The notes beneath the pieces are model-generated. The model did no database searches. It had not been told where the DNA came from and saw only the letters and a program-made list of their open reading frames with translations. A program made the position numbers and the translations under genes. A DNA stretch of 64,000 nucleotides from T3Sed10-213 sp012519365 (GTDB lineage Bacteria > Planctomycetota > Phycisphaerae > Sedimentisphaerales > Anaerohalosphaeraceae). Positions 18,332 to 27,738 of the stretch are shown here, piece by piece. The DNA lies in NCBI GenBank assembly GCA_033809355.1, contig JAPXLV010000001.1, forward strand, positions 103,938 to 167,937, written 5' to 3'. The first letter of the stretch is position 1. Every line of letters begins with the position of its first letter.

Positions 18332-19360
18332 ATGCAACGAATCGGGTTGGTTTACGATCTTCGCAGCGATTATCTGGCGGAGGGGTTCAGCGAGGAACAG
18401 GCCGCGGAGTTTGACTCCGAACAGACCATTGAGGCCCTCGAGCGGACGATCGCGTCGCTGGGGTATTCGGTCGAGCGGATCGGCCACGGCAAACGATTGG
18501 CCGAACGGCTGGTCGCCGGAGACCGCTGGGATATGGTCTTCAATATCGCCGAAGGACTGGGCGGACGCTGCCGTGAGGCTCAGGTGCCGGCCCTGCTTGA
18601 GTTGTACGGGCAGGCTTACACGTTTTCCGATCCGCTGGTGTGTGCGGCCACACTCGATAAGGCCGTCGCCAAGCGGTGGGTCGCGCAGGCGGGATTGCCG
18701 ACGCCGCCCTTTGCGGTCGTGCGAACCGAGGCGGATATTCCGTACGTGGCGCTGCGATTTCCGCTGTTTGCCAAGCCGTTGGCCGAGGGGACGAGCAAGG
18801 GCATTGATCAACAGTCCAAAATCGACGATCCGGTGCAGTTAAATCGCGTGTGTCTTGAGTTGCTTGGCCGGTATCGCCAGCCAGTGCTGGTGGAGGAATT
18901 TTTGCCGGGGCGGGAGTTTACCGTCGGCATCGTTGGCACCGGCTCTGCGGCGCGGGTCATCGGCACGATGGAAATTGAGATGCGACAAAAAGATCAGCCG
19001 GCGATTTATTCGTTCGAGAACAAAGAAGAATGCGAAACACGGATTACCTATCATCCGATTCTGGATGACAGCCGGCTTCAGGCAGACGTGCAGTCACTGG
19101 CGCTGGCGGCCTATCGTGTGCTGGAATGCCGCGATGGCGGACGGGTGGATATTCGCTGCGACGCCGCGGGGCGGCCGTGTTTTATTGAGATCAACCCCTT
19201 GGCCGGACTGCACCCGACGCATTCGGATTTGCCAATGATTGCCGCACAGGAAAAAATGACTTATGCCGAGTTGATCAAGGCCATTCTGGACAGTGCCTTT
19301 GCCCGGTGCTGCACGGCCGATTTGGCTGTGGAGAAGGTGGAATTGAGAATGGAAAATTAA
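18332..19360 (+). CDS. D-Ala-D-Ala ligase-like ATP-grasp enzyme
   Basis: 342 residues from the ATG at 18332, chosen because AAGGA precedes it; an ATG at 18287 has no ribosome-binding site. The order of elements fits ATP-grasp ligases of the Ddl type: an N-terminal domain with DMVFNIAEGLGGRCREAQVPA, the FPLFAKPLAEGTSKGI ATP-lid region, VLVEEFLPGREFTVGIVG, and the Mg-binding end RPCFIEINPLAGLHP. It differs from Ddl in its N-terminal substrate loop, and no mur gene is nearby, so a cell-wall role is unlikely. It probably joins a carboxylate to an amine, perhaps beta-lysine. The last residues (VELRMEN) are encoded by an AT-rich intergenic repeat that runs over the gene end. Confidence 0.82.
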   Translation: MQRIGLVYDLRSDYLAEGFSEEQAAEFDSEQTIEALERTIASLGYSVERIGHGKRLAERLVAGDRWDMVFNIAEGLGGRCREAQVPALLELYGQAYTFSDPLVCAATLDKAVAKRWVAQAGLPTPPFAVVRTEADIPYVALRFPLFAKPLAEGTSKGIDQQSKIDDPVQLNRVCLELLGRYRQPVLVEEFLPGREFTVGIVGTGSAARVIGTMEIEMRQKDQPAIYSFENKEECETRITYHPILDDSRLQADVQSLALAAYRVLECRDGGRVDIRCDAAGRPCFIEINPLAGLHPTHSDLPMIAAQEKMTYAELIKAILDSAFARCCTADLAVEKVELRMEN

Positions 19361-19417
19361 GACATACCCTCCGAAACTCAAAACTCAAAATGACAGCTGT
19401 TTGTTAAGAGGACAAAA

Positions 19418-19433
19418 CCAGCCCGTTGGCTGG
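19418..19433. terminator. Bidirectional terminator-like hairpin between convergent genes
   Basis: CCAGCC (19418-19423) and GGCTGG (19428-19433) form a perfect six-pair stem with a CGTT loop. On the plus strand it is followed by CTTCGCTTTTG, on the minus strand by TTTTG. It would end both the kamA cassette and the opposing helicase gene. Confidence 0.55.
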
Positions 19434-19444
19434 CTTCGCTTTTG

Positions 19445-21442
19445 CTACAGCCACTCAAAGGGATCGGCGCTGACCCGTTCCACACGGCATTCGGGAATGG
19501 CGGCCAGAAATTGTCGGCCGTAATGTTTTTTGACAATGCGGCTGTCCAGCACGACCACCATTCCTGTATCGCTCTTACTGCGAATCAATCGGCCAAACCC
19601 CTGTTTGAATTTGATAATCGCCATTGGCAGCTGATATTCCATAAAGGGGTTTTGGCCTTTTTGCCGCATCCGCTCGATGCGTCCCTGGATCAGCGGATGG
19701 CTCGGCACGGCAAACGGCAGCCGCACGATGATCACATTGGACAGTGCCTCACCGGGCACATCGACGCCCTGCCAGAAACTGTCGGTGCCGAACAGCACAC
19801 AACGGCCGTCCTGCTTAAACCGCGACAGCATCCGGTCGCGATCCAGCCCGGCGCCCTGCACCAGCAAATTCATCTCGTGCTCGTCCAGCCAGTCTTTGAG
19901 CCGCTCGACGGTTTGCTGCATCATCGCATAACTGGTAAACAGCACGAAGGCCCGCCCCTGACTTTTGAGCAGATATTTTTGAATCGCCGCTGCGGCCTTC
20001 TCGATAAAGTCCGGCGCGTTGGGGTCGGGCATATCCGCTTCAATATACATCACCATCTGACGGCGATAATCAAAAGGCGAGCCGACCTGCAACGCTTCAA
20101 AATGATCCAACCCGATGCGTTCAGCAAAGAAGGCAAACCCCTCTTTGTCCCCTTTGCCGCAACTGAGCGTCGCGCTGGTCAATACGACCGATTTATACGC
20201 CCCAAAGAGCCGCTCACGAAGGTATGGCGCCACATCCAGCGGCGCTGCTCGCAGGGTAATCCGCTTGTATTTACCGTTTTCCGCTTCGACCCAATAGACG
20301 CAGTCGTCGCGTGTCTGCTGCAAAAAATCGCTCAAGTCCTTTTCTGCCTGTGCCAATTGGTCAATGCTGCGTACCAATTCAAATTTATCTTCCTCATCCT
20401 TAAGCGATTTGACCAGCTGCACAAGACTCAGCCGCAATTCCTTAAGTGCGTCCGACAGCGTGTCCTCGACAAAGCCCGGCTCACACCGTCCGCCGGTTTC
20501 TTCGCCGGCATGGGCAAACCAGGCTTGCACCTGTGCGAAAAAGACCTGCTGAGCGGTGCGACACCGTCGAACGCATTGGCGGGCCTGGTCGGCATTGGTA
20601 AGCCAGGCCAACAGGCCGCGTCGGCGTCGCACGTGATAGAGGCGATCCAGCAGCGAGGTGATGGTGTATTGGCTGATGTGGATGCCGAAATGCTCCTCGG
20701 CAACATGTTCGATGGTATGTGCCTCGTCCAGCACGACATATTCATACTCGGGCAGCACGCCGGCCCCTTCGCTTTTGAGCGCCAAATCGCTAAACAGCAG
20801 GGCGTGATTGGCCACAATAATATCGGCCGCCTCAAGCTGTCGCCGTGCCCTCCAGTAAAAACACTGGGCAAAATGGGCGCACTTTCGCCCTTTGCAGTTG
20901 CCATGTTCGCTTTGCACTGCCTGCCAGACCTGAGCCGAGGGCAGTTCGGGCAAATCGCTGAGTGAGCCGTCTTTGGTACGTGCAGCCCAATCGGCAATCG
21001 CGATCAATTCCACGCCGCTGTCGTCAAACAAGCTCTGCTGTCGATGTTTGGCATACTCCAGCCGCCGCTTGCACAGATAGTGGCCGCGTCCTTTGGCCAG
21101 GCACACCACGACGCCCTCTTCCAGCAGTGTCTGTAAAAAAGGAATGTCTTTCTGAATCAGTTGCTGCTGCAGATTGAGGGTATATGTGCTGATGACCACC
21201 CGGCCCGCCTTGCGCAGCGCGATATCAAATGCCCCGGCCAAATAGGCAAAACTTTTGCCCACACCGGTGCCGGCCTCCACCGCCAGATGAAACTGCTCGC
21301 GGAAGGCCTGCTGCACGCGCTGTGCCATAGCCAGTTGCTGGGGCCGCAACTCAAAACGAGGCCATAGCCGGGCCGCTATCCCCTGCTCGCCCAGCAGGGT
21401 GTCGGCCTCAAGTCCGTTCGGTTGTTTGGCAAACGAAATCAC
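19445..21442 (-). CDS. dinG: DinG/XPD-family ATP-dependent DNA helicase
   Basis: Superfamily 2 iron-sulfur helicase of about 665 residues. Walker A reads EAGTGVGKSFAYL near the N-terminus and Walker B is DEAH in VVLDEAHTIEHVAEEHFG. The intervening region has the Cys set expected for a [4Fe-4S] cluster (YLCKRRLEY, then CKGRKCAHFAQC). C-terminal motifs include FTSYAMMQQT and the QGVDVPG and QGFGRLIRSKSD blocks. AAGGA directly abuts the ATG at 21448, so the GTG at 21442, at better spacing, may be the real start. It should unwind forked DNA or R-loops in repair. YoaA-like members are as likely as DinG itself. Confidence 0.9.
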   Translation of the reverse strand: MISFAKQPNGLEADTLLGEQGIAARLWPRFELRPQQLAMAQRVQQAFREQFHLAVEAGTGVGKSFAYLAGAFDIALRKAGRVVISTYTLNLQQQLIQKDIPFLQTLLEEGVVVCLAKGRGHYLCKRRLEYAKHRQQSLFDDSGVELIAIADWAARTKDGSLSDLPELPSAQVWQAVQSEHGNCKGRKCAHFAQCFYWRARRQLEAADIIVANHALLFSDLALKSEGAGVLPEYEYVVLDEAHTIEHVAEEHFGIHISQYTITSLLDRLYHVRRRRGLLAWLTNADQARQCVRRCRTAQQVFFAQVQAWFAHAGEETGGRCEPGFVEDTLSDALKELRLSLVQLVKSLKDEEDKFELVRSIDQLAQAEKDLSDFLQQTRDDCVYWVEAENGKYKRITLRAAPLDVAPYLRERLFGAYKSVVLTSATLSCGKGDKEGFAFFAERIGLDHFEALQVGSPFDYRRQMVMYIEADMPDPNAPDFIEKAAAAIQKYLLKSQGRAFVLFTSYAMMQQTVERLKDWLDEHEMNLLVQGAGLDRDRMLSRFKQDGRCVLFGTDSFWQGVDVPGEALSNVIIVRLPFAVPSHPLIQGRIERMRQKGQNPFMEYQLPMAIIKFKQGFGRLIRSKSDTGMVVVLDSRIVKKHYGRQFLAAIPECRVERVSADPFEWL

Positions 21443-21487
21443 CCGCATTCCTTACAGCACGTGACCTGCACGCTGGAACGATGCCTG

Positions 21488-22942
21488 TTAGTCCTGCGTC
21501 GCTTCATTGGGCAAAATGACCCTTTGCAGCACGGCAACGGCCTTGTCGTCGGGCAGAGTCTCGATGGCTTTGCGAATCGCCTCGGCCGCACGCTGAGTCT
21601 GGCCGTCCTGATACAGCACGAACGCCATCAAAAACGCCAAATCGCCGGACTGGCTGCGTTGCTGCCAGGTTTCCATTTCGAGCAGACGGTTTTCAAATAC
21701 ATCGCGATCGCCGATCAGAGCGGCCAAATCCACTTTTTCAGTGGCGACGTTCTCGTTCAGCAGAATCGCCTTGCGCAAGGCGCGCGAACTGCTGATATAT
21801 TCGCCGGCCGCGAACAGCGCAAAGGCCCGTCCGGCATACGGCCGCGCATCGGTCGGGGTCCACACCGTTGCCAGCTCAAAGGCATCGGCGGCCTTATAGA
21901 ATTTGCCTTCTTTCAGGAACCGCTCGGCGGCGACCAGATATTGCATCGAACGTGCTTCAGCAAGCCGCTCAAAGGTTTTGTATTTGCTCAGCAGTGCCGC
22001 CGCCTCGGCCTGTTGTTCGTCGGTCAAAATCGGCCCTTCGGCCTCCTCATCAAGCGTCGATCGTCCGCCCACGGTCGGCGTTTGGTCGTCTGCCTCTTTA
22101 ACCGTCAGTTGTGGCTGAGTGCGCAGCAATGCCGCCGTTCGCTCGTTTTGTTCCTCCATCAGTTGTTCCTGCAATTCCTCAACGAATTGGTCGCGCACAC
22201 GCTGTTCCGGTTTGGGTTCCTGTTCGGTCTTCTGCCGTTGCTGCTCGGCCTGTTCTTCAAGTTGTTTTTGTTCTTTGACTTCTTCCGGCAGCAAGTAATT
22301 CTTAAAGAAAATCGACTGGTCGATACGCTCCAATGGCTTTGCGGTTTCGTCGATGGAGGGGGTTTTACGCGCGGTGTCCGTGTCCTCACGCAGCTGCATT
22401 TGCCGAGACAATATCCGCTCCAGTTCCGCGGCACTGAGCGATAACGGCCGCGGACGATACTGTGTTCCGACCGTCTGGGCCAGCATCGGCGGGGTATAGG
22501 GGTCCGCCTGTCCCTGACTGGCCTGAAGCGGCGAAAAGACGGTCGAACCTCCCACGCCGCTTGGGGTGGTTGTGGTTACGGTACGCCGCGGGTCATAGTA
22601 CGGACGAAATCGCCCCGGTGAACGGTCGGACGAGATCGGATCATATGACCGCCGCAAAAAATCATCCACCGGACTGACGGAGGAGGAACGGTAGTAGTAT
22701 CCTGAGCTGTACGGCACACTGCCGCGGAAATGGGCCAAACCGCCGACGTTTCCGGTCACAATGCTGTCGCGGCCTACCGTGTCAAAAGGCCGGCTTGGCA
22801 CCAGCCCGGTGCGTCCGGCGCTGGGAACGGCCGTCGGAGAACCGATCGGCGAACGCACATTGCGCACATTGGGATTATCCACTGCCAAACCCGTCCCGGC
22901 CAGGATTGTCCCAATCATCATCACAATAATGGTTTTTTTCAT
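21488..22942 (-). CDS. Secreted TPR-containing protein, unknown function
   Basis: 484 residues with a signal peptide (KKTIIVMMIGTILAGTGLA). The region after it is low-complexity, rich in Pro/Ser/Arg/Tyr. About residues 200-280 form a Glu/Gln-rich charged helix (QLEEQAEQQRQKTEQEPKPE), probably a coiled coil. The C-terminal 150 residues are TPR-like (AKLLS/KYKTFERLAEARSMQ, ADAFELATVWTPTDARPYAG, AGEYISSSRALRKAIL). Its ATG overlaps the nadK stop codon and uses a GGAGG inside the nadK end, so translation is coupled. No enzymatic motif. Confidence 0.72.
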   Translation of the reverse strand: MKKTIIVMMIGTILAGTGLAVDNPNVRNVRSPIGSPTAVPSAGRTGLVPSRPFDTVGRDSIVTGNVGGLAHFRGSVPYSSGYYYRSSSVSPVDDFLRRSYDPISSDRSPGRFRPYYDPRRTVTTTTPSGVGGSTVFSPLQASQGQADPYTPPMLAQTVGTQYRPRPLSLSAAELERILSRQMQLREDTDTARKTPSIDETAKPLERIDQSIFFKNYLLPEEVKEQKQLEEQAEQQRQKTEQEPKPEQRVRDQFVEELQEQLMEEQNERTAALLRTQPQLTVKEADDQTPTVGGRSTLDEEAEGPILTDEQQAEAAALLSKYKTFERLAEARSMQYLVAAERFLKEGKFYKAADAFELATVWTPTDARPYAGRAFALFAAGEYISSSRALRKAILLNENVATEKVDLAALIGDRDVFENRLLEMETWQQRSQSGDLAFLMAFVLYQDGQTQRAAEAIRKAIETLPDDKAVAVLQRVILPNEATQD

Positions 22943-23832
22943 AGTTGACCTCCCTGTTGCGTAAAGGATTGGCTATGGGATTGGCGATCTGCGTACCGGG
23001 GCTTCTGTGCCCAATTCAATTTAGTGGCCAAAGTATCCCATTGTGTACGCAGCGGGTTATTGACCACCAAAAACTGTCCGGCATGCTTGCGGATCGCAAC
23101 CACATCATTTACCAAAAGCCGCTGCCGCATTTGCCCATCCAGCAATAACGTCGTTTCTTCGTTGACGCGCAGCGGTTCAATTCGAAGTTGTTGATCGGCA
23201 TTAAGCACAATAGGACGAAAACTTAACGAATGTGGACAAATCGGAGTCAGTACAATCGCCGACAAATTGGCCGACAAGATCGGACCGCCGGCCGACAAAT
23301 TATAGGCCGTCGAGCCAGTCGGCGTGGAAACGATTACCCCATCGCCAATGCAGACTGCCAATTTCTGGTTTTGTACGGTCAGCTTCAATTCGAGCATATT
23401 AAACGGCGGCCCGGCGGTGATCACCACATCATTGACGGCGGTATAGGTAAAAATCTCTCGGCCCTGGCGAAGTACATCACAATGCAGAATCATTCGCTTT
23501 TCAATGAGCGTCTGACCTTTAACTATACGGTCAAATTGCTCGGTCAGTTCTTCGATGCTGAATTCAGCCAGAAAGCCCAGTTTCCCGACGTTGACCCCGA
23601 TTACCGGCACACTGGTCTGGCACAATTCCCGCGCAGCCCGAAGAATCGTGCCGTCGCCGCCAAAGACCACCGCAAAATCCGCCTGACGCAGGTCGTTGGC
23701 CTCGCAGCCGGTTTCCAGACAATTTCCGATGATCTCGGCTTGCGCATCAGCAAACGCCAAAAACCGCTCCATCGCCTCCCGCACATGGGGGCGACTTAAC
23801 TCACCAAAAACAATCAACTTAGGTTTTTTCAT
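22939..23832 (-). CDS. nadK: NAD kinase
   Basis: Phosphorylates NAD+ to NADP+. The ATG at 23832 follows AGGTGG and gives 297 residues, the usual size. Diagnostic motifs are GGDGTILRAAREL near residue 60, NVGKLGFLAEF, and STPTGSTAYNLSAGGPIL near residue 160. It lies 85 bases after dxs and is coupled to the following TPR gene by a stop/start overlap. Gene order ispA-dxs-nadK recalls the common bacterial isoprenoid cluster. Confidence 0.94.
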   Translation of the reverse strand: MKKPKLIVFGELSRPHVREAMERFLAFADAQAEIIGNCLETGCEANDLRQADFAVVFGGDGTILRAARELCQTSVPVIGVNVGKLGFLAEFSIEELTEQFDRIVKGQTLIEKRMILHCDVLRQGREIFTYTAVNDVVITAGPPFNMLELKLTVQNQKLAVCIGDGVIVSTPTGSTAYNLSAGGPILSANLSAIVLTPICPHSLSFRPIVLNADQQLRIEPLRVNEETTLLLDGQMRQRLLVNDVVAIRKHAGQFLVVNNPLRTQWDTLATKLNWAQKPRYADRQSHSQSFTQQGGQL

Positions 23833-23917
23833 AACCACCTGGCAAATGCCTATCCGGCTGCGGCAGTCTCCGTTTCCCGTCTTCTGCCCACTGACCACCG
23901 ATTCTTTGACCTCTGAC

Positions 23918-25834
23918 TTACCTATCGACCTTTTCGGGCTGATATTTGAGGGTTTTTACTGTTTCGACGATTTGATCGGCGGTAATCTTCATCCAGAAAA
24001 GCTGTTTACTGCGTTTGGCCGCCGGCAAATACACATCGCCGGCTCCCAGCACAACTGTTCGACCTATACTATCTAAAAACAGGTCATTATTTTCCTCACG
24101 GGCTTTTTCGGTCGCCATTTCGAGCACGGCCGAGCCAAAACCCCCACTAATACAGTGGTCTTCAAGAGTGATGACGGTTTTGCCCCTCCGAAACCACTGC
24201 AATAAGGCCTCATCCAGCGGCTTGGCAAAGCGGGCATTGACGACGGTAACCGACAATCCCTCCTTTTCGAGCGTCTCGGCGGCCTTGAGCGCCTCTCCTA
24301 CCGGCCAGCCCAGCGCCATCAGGACAATATCCGATTCGCCGTGCCGCAAGACAGCGCTTTTGCCCACTGCGTAGGGAATATCTGACCCGTAAGGGTCGAC
24401 CGGTACGGCGTCTTTGGGGTACCGAATGGCAAACGGGACCTTGCTTTGGGCCGCCAACTTCAGCGACTGGAGCAATTCCCACTCATCGGCCGGTGCCGCG
24501 ATGACCAGATGGGGCCACACGCGCAAATAGGCGATATCCCATAGCCCGTGATGGGTCGGCCCATCGTTACCGACCGCTCCGGCCCGGTCAATGCAGAACA
24601 CCACCGGCAACTGCTGAAGCGAGACCTCTTGAAAGATCTGATCAACACTTCGCTGTAAAAAGGTCGAATAAATACACACAAACGGCTTGAGCCCCTGCTT
24701 GGCCATTCCCGCGGCCATATCCACCGCCACACTTTCGGCAATCCCCACGTCGTAGTACCGATCTTTGCAGCGCTGACGAAATTTCACCAAGCCGGTGCCG
24801 TCCGGCATCGCGGCGGTAATGGCAACGATCTTCTCGTCGCGTCCGCCCAGCTCTGCCAGTCCGTTGCCGAAGGCCTCGGTAAAGGTTCGTTCGCCGCCGA
24901 GAGGGGTTTCGCTTTCGCCGTTCAGTTCGAACGGGCCGGTGCTGTGATACTTGCAGGGATTTTCATTGGCCGGCGTAAAGCCCTTGCCTTTTTTGGTATA
25001 GACATGCAGCAGTGCCGGTCGATCCAGCTCCGAGAGCATTTTGAACAGATCAATCAGCGAGGCTGTATCGTGCCCGTCCACCGGTCCGAAATAGGCAATG
25101 TTCAAGCTTTCAAACAACCGGTTTGGAGAGATCGCCATCCGCAGGGTCTTTTTGACGTTTTCGAGAGTCTCTTCCATCCGCCTGCCGATCAGCGGCAGAT
25201 TCTCCAGCATCCGAGTGGTCGTCTTGCGGATATCTTCATAGGTATGGCTTAGCCGTACCCGCGACAGAAAGCCGGCCATCGCCCCTTGGGTGACATCAAT
25301 CGCCATCGAATTGTCATTCAGGATAATCAGCAGTTGCCGTTTGACCAGGTTCAGGTTGTTCAATGCCTCAAACGACAGGCCGTTGACAATGCTGGCGTCC
25401 CCGACCAAGGCAACAATCTTTTCATCGGTGCCTTTATGTTGAGCACCCAAGGCCATTCCCAGGGCCGTGGCAATGGACGTTCCCGCATGGCCGACGGTAA
25501 ACACATCATATTCGCTCTCGGCGGGGCTTGGAAAGCCGCTTAGGCCGTTTTCCTGCCGCAGTCGATCGAACAATTCCCCCCGGCCGGTCAGGATTTTATG
25601 CGCATAACATTGATGCCCTACGTCCCACAGCAGCCGATCCCGACGAAAATCAAACGCGCGATGCAAGGCAATGGTCAATTCCACGACACCCAGATTGCTG
25701 GCCAGATGCCCGCCTGTCCGGCTGACCGAATGGGTAATAAGCTGGCGTATCTCCTCGGCAAGCCGTGCCAGCTGGTCAATTGTCAGGGCCTGCAAGTCCT
25801 GCGGGCCGTGTACGGTATCCAGTAATTTTGTCAT
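23918..25834 (-). CDS. dxs: 1-deoxy-D-xylulose-5-phosphate synthase
   Basis: First enzyme of the non-mevalonate (MEP) isoprenoid pathway, joining pyruvate and glyceraldehyde 3-phosphate with thiamine diphosphate. From the ATG at 25834 it has 638 residues; an in-frame TTG at 25843 is an alternative. The ThDP motif runs from GDASIVNG to NDNSMAID near residues 150-180. HQCYAHKILTGR, SNLGVVELTIALH and the C-terminal transketolase domain (PDGTGLVKF, IYSTFLQRSVDQIF, DRAGAVGNDGPTHHG) are all intact. Confidence 0.95.
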   Translation of the reverse strand: MTKLLDTVHGPQDLQALTIDQLARLAEEIRQLITHSVSRTGGHLASNLGVVELTIALHRAFDFRRDRLLWDVGHQCYAHKILTGRGELFDRLRQENGLSGFPSPAESEYDVFTVGHAGTSIATALGMALGAQHKGTDEKIVALVGDASIVNGLSFEALNNLNLVKRQLLIILNDNSMAIDVTQGAMAGFLSRVRLSHTYEDIRKTTTRMLENLPLIGRRMEETLENVKKTLRMAISPNRLFESLNIAYFGPVDGHDTASLIDLFKMLSELDRPALLHVYTKKGKGFTPANENPCKYHSTGPFELNGESETPLGGERTFTEAFGNGLAELGGRDEKIVAITAAMPDGTGLVKFRQRCKDRYYDVGIAESVAVDMAAGMAKQGLKPFVCIYSTFLQRSVDQIFQEVSLQQLPVVFCIDRAGAVGNDGPTHHGLWDIAYLRVWPHLVIAAPADEWELLQSLKLAAQSKVPFAIRYPKDAVPVDPYGSDIPYAVGKSAVLRHGESDIVLMALGWPVGEALKAAETLEKEGLSVTVVNARFAKPLDEALLQWFRRGKTVITLEDHCISGGFGSAVLEMATEKAREENNDLFLDSIGRTVVLGAGDVYLPAAKRSKQLFWMKITADQIVETVKTLKYQPEKVDR

Positions 25835-25876
25835 CCTATCCAATTCTGTTTAATGTTGCGTTTCAATTGTGTTGCG

Positions 25877-26746
25877 TTATCGGTTATTCTCTTGCAGCGG
25901 CAGTGACCAGTGCTGCGCGACACCAACCGCCTCAACGTCCATAGTGCCCTGGCCGAGCCGAACGGTGTACCATACCGCCTTTTGGTCGGCGTGTTCGACC
26001 ATGGCCTCCAACGACACATAATTGATGCCGTTCTGTCGCAGCCAATTGCCGCGATGTGTATGGCCGCAAAAGTACGCCTTTACACACGCGTGCCGTTCCA
26101 TCATTGCGACCACCTGCTCGGCGTTCCAAAGCGTGTATTTATCGCCAAACGGAACCAGCGGCAAATGTCCGAACATCAGTACCGGCATTTTCTCAGCATC
26201 CGCCTCGGTTAACACCTCCTCCAGCCACGACATCTGCTCGGCACCCACGGCGCCGTTGTACGGCTGGGCGTTTTCCGCACCGCGCTGACGTAACGCGTTC
26301 AACATTGCCACGGCCTGCCGATACGGCTGACTGTCTTCGGCCCAGCCGCCCTGCACGGCCACATCCTGCGTATCCAGCACGACAAACCGCCGGCGGTCAA
26401 CTTCAAAGGTATAATACGCCTGCTGCAACTTCAGCAGCGACATCGTTGTTTCACGCCGCAACCCCTCAAAGTCATGATTGCCTATGACGTGATAGGCCGG
26501 CATCCGCACTTGATGATAAATCGCTGTGGCCGTGGCCAATTCGTCCTGAGCATTGGGGCCGCCGTCGATTAAATCGCCCAACTGCATCACAAAGGCCGGT
26601 CCCGGCTGTTGGGCGTTCAGCACAGCTATGCATTCAGCCAACCGCTCTTTGGCCGCCGCATAGTGCCGACTGCCCTCACTGGGCTTTGCGGCGTACTGCA
26701 CATCCGCCAGCAGAGCAAACATCATGGGACGTTCATACCAATCCAT
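25877..26746 (-). CDS. Calcineurin-type metallophosphoesterase, ADPRibase-Mn-like
   Basis: 289 residues. The five metallophosphoesterase blocks are visible: LLADVQYA, LGDLIDGG, GNHDFE, MFGHLPLVP and CGHTHRGN. The first block has D-x-Q where most family members have D-x-H. This substitution and the following YA mark the manganese-dependent ADP-ribose/CDP-alcohol diphosphatase branch. It may hydrolyse ADP-ribose, CDP-alcohols or a related diphosphate. Its place between ispA and dxs, 33 bases before dxs, hints at a link to diphosphate intermediates, but that is only inference. No signal peptide is seen, so it is probably cytoplasmic. Confidence 0.84.
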   Translation of the reverse strand: MDWYERPMMFALLADVQYAAKPSEGSRHYAAAKERLAECIAVLNAQQPGPAFVMQLGDLIDGGPNAQDELATATAIYHQVRMPAYHVIGNHDFEGLRRETTMSLLKLQQAYYTFEVDRRRFVVLDTQDVAVQGGWAEDSQPYRQAVAMLNALRQRGAENAQPYNGAVGAEQMSWLEEVLTEADAEKMPVLMFGHLPLVPFGDKYTLWNAEQVVAMMERHACVKAYFCGHTHRGNWLRQNGINYVSLEAMVEHADQKAVWYTVRLGQGTMDVEAVGVAQHWSLPLQENNR

Positions 26747-26813
26747 ACCATCGTTACCGGCCCTGGGCGCAGCCGCTGTTGCCGGTCCTCTGTAAAGCGA
26801 ATGTCTTATCCAT

Positions 26814-27731
26814 TTATTTTTTTCGATTCAGCATTTCCAGTGCCAGGTGCCGCAGCAGGTCGGCTCGCGGGCCGAAAGGCTCAATCGCGGCCACCGCCTC
26901 CTCGGTGACGCGCCGCAGCAGCAGACGCGACTCATCCATCCCGACCAGCGACGGATAGGTCAGCTTGCCCTGGGCGGCGTCCTTGCCGGCGGTCTTGCCC
27001 AGTTGCTCGCTGCTGGCGGTTACATCGAGCAAATCGTCGGCAATCTGAAAGCCCAATCCGATCTTCAGGCCGTATTGCAGCAGCGCCGACAAATCCTGCT
27101 CGGAGGCGTTGCCGGCGATAGCCCCCATCCCCGCGGCCGCGGAGAACATCTTAGCGGTCTTGTGAATATGAATATATCGCAGCCGCTCCATAGTGCCGGG
27201 GACGTTTTGGCTTTCCAAATCGGCCATTTGTCCTGCAATCATCCCTGCCGGCCCGGCCGCCTCGGCCAGTGTGCGAATGATTCGCACCGCCGTCAATGGG
27301 TCGCTAATGTACCGAGCCGGGACCTCAAAGGCCAGTGTCAGCAATCCGTCGCCGGCGAGGATCGCTGTGGCCTCGTCGAACTGTTTGTGGCAACTGGGCC
27401 GGCCCCGCCGCATATTGTCATTGTCCATCGCCGGCAGGTCGTCGTGAATCAGCGAATACGTATGCACCATCTCAATGGCCGCCGCGGCAAACCGCGCCGC
27501 CTCGGTGATGTGTCCGGCTGTCAATTCACAGCACCACAGCACCATCACCGAGCGAATCCGTTTGCCGCCGCCCTGAAGCATATACCGCATCGCCTCTCTC
27601 AGCCGGGGCGGAACCGCCGCTTGAGTATCCATCAGGCGCTGCAATTCCTGCTCGACGAGGGCTGCTTTTTGGGTCAGTTCCGCCCGAAAGGCCCGTTCGG
27701 CAACGTCGTTTTTTTCCGATTCTGTTCCCAT
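26814..27731 (-). CDS. ispA: Polyprenyl diphosphate synthase (farnesyl/geranylgeranyl type)
   Basis: 305 residues. Condenses isopentenyl diphosphate with an allylic diphosphate. The first aspartate-rich motif is HDDLPAMDNDN near residue 97, followed by RRGRPSCHKQFDEA. The second is GFQIADDLLDVTA. The sequence GGGKRIRSVMVLW is the substrate-binding block. This layout is that of bacterial FPP/GGPP synthases; product chain length cannot be told by eye. It is first in the minus-strand series ispA-phosphoesterase-dxs-nadK. Confidence 0.92.
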   Translation of the reverse strand: MGTESEKNDVAERAFRAELTQKAALVEQELQRLMDTQAAVPPRLREAMRYMLQGGGKRIRSVMVLWCCELTAGHITEAARFAAAAIEMVHTYSLIHDDLPAMDNDNMRRGRPSCHKQFDEATAILAGDGLLTLAFEVPARYISDPLTAVRIIRTLAEAAGPAGMIAGQMADLESQNVPGTMERLRYIHIHKTAKMFSAAAGMGAIAGNASEQDLSALLQYGLKIGLGFQIADDLLDVTASSEQLGKTAGKDAAQGKLTYPSLVGMDESRLLLRRVTEEAVAAIEPFGPRADLLRHLALEMLNRKK

Positions 27732-27738
27732 TTACTCG

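Noticed and set aside
19442..20965. 507-codon open frame on the plus strand opposite the helicase gene
   Set aside because: Shadow of the DinG-type gene, whose motifs are all on the minus strand.
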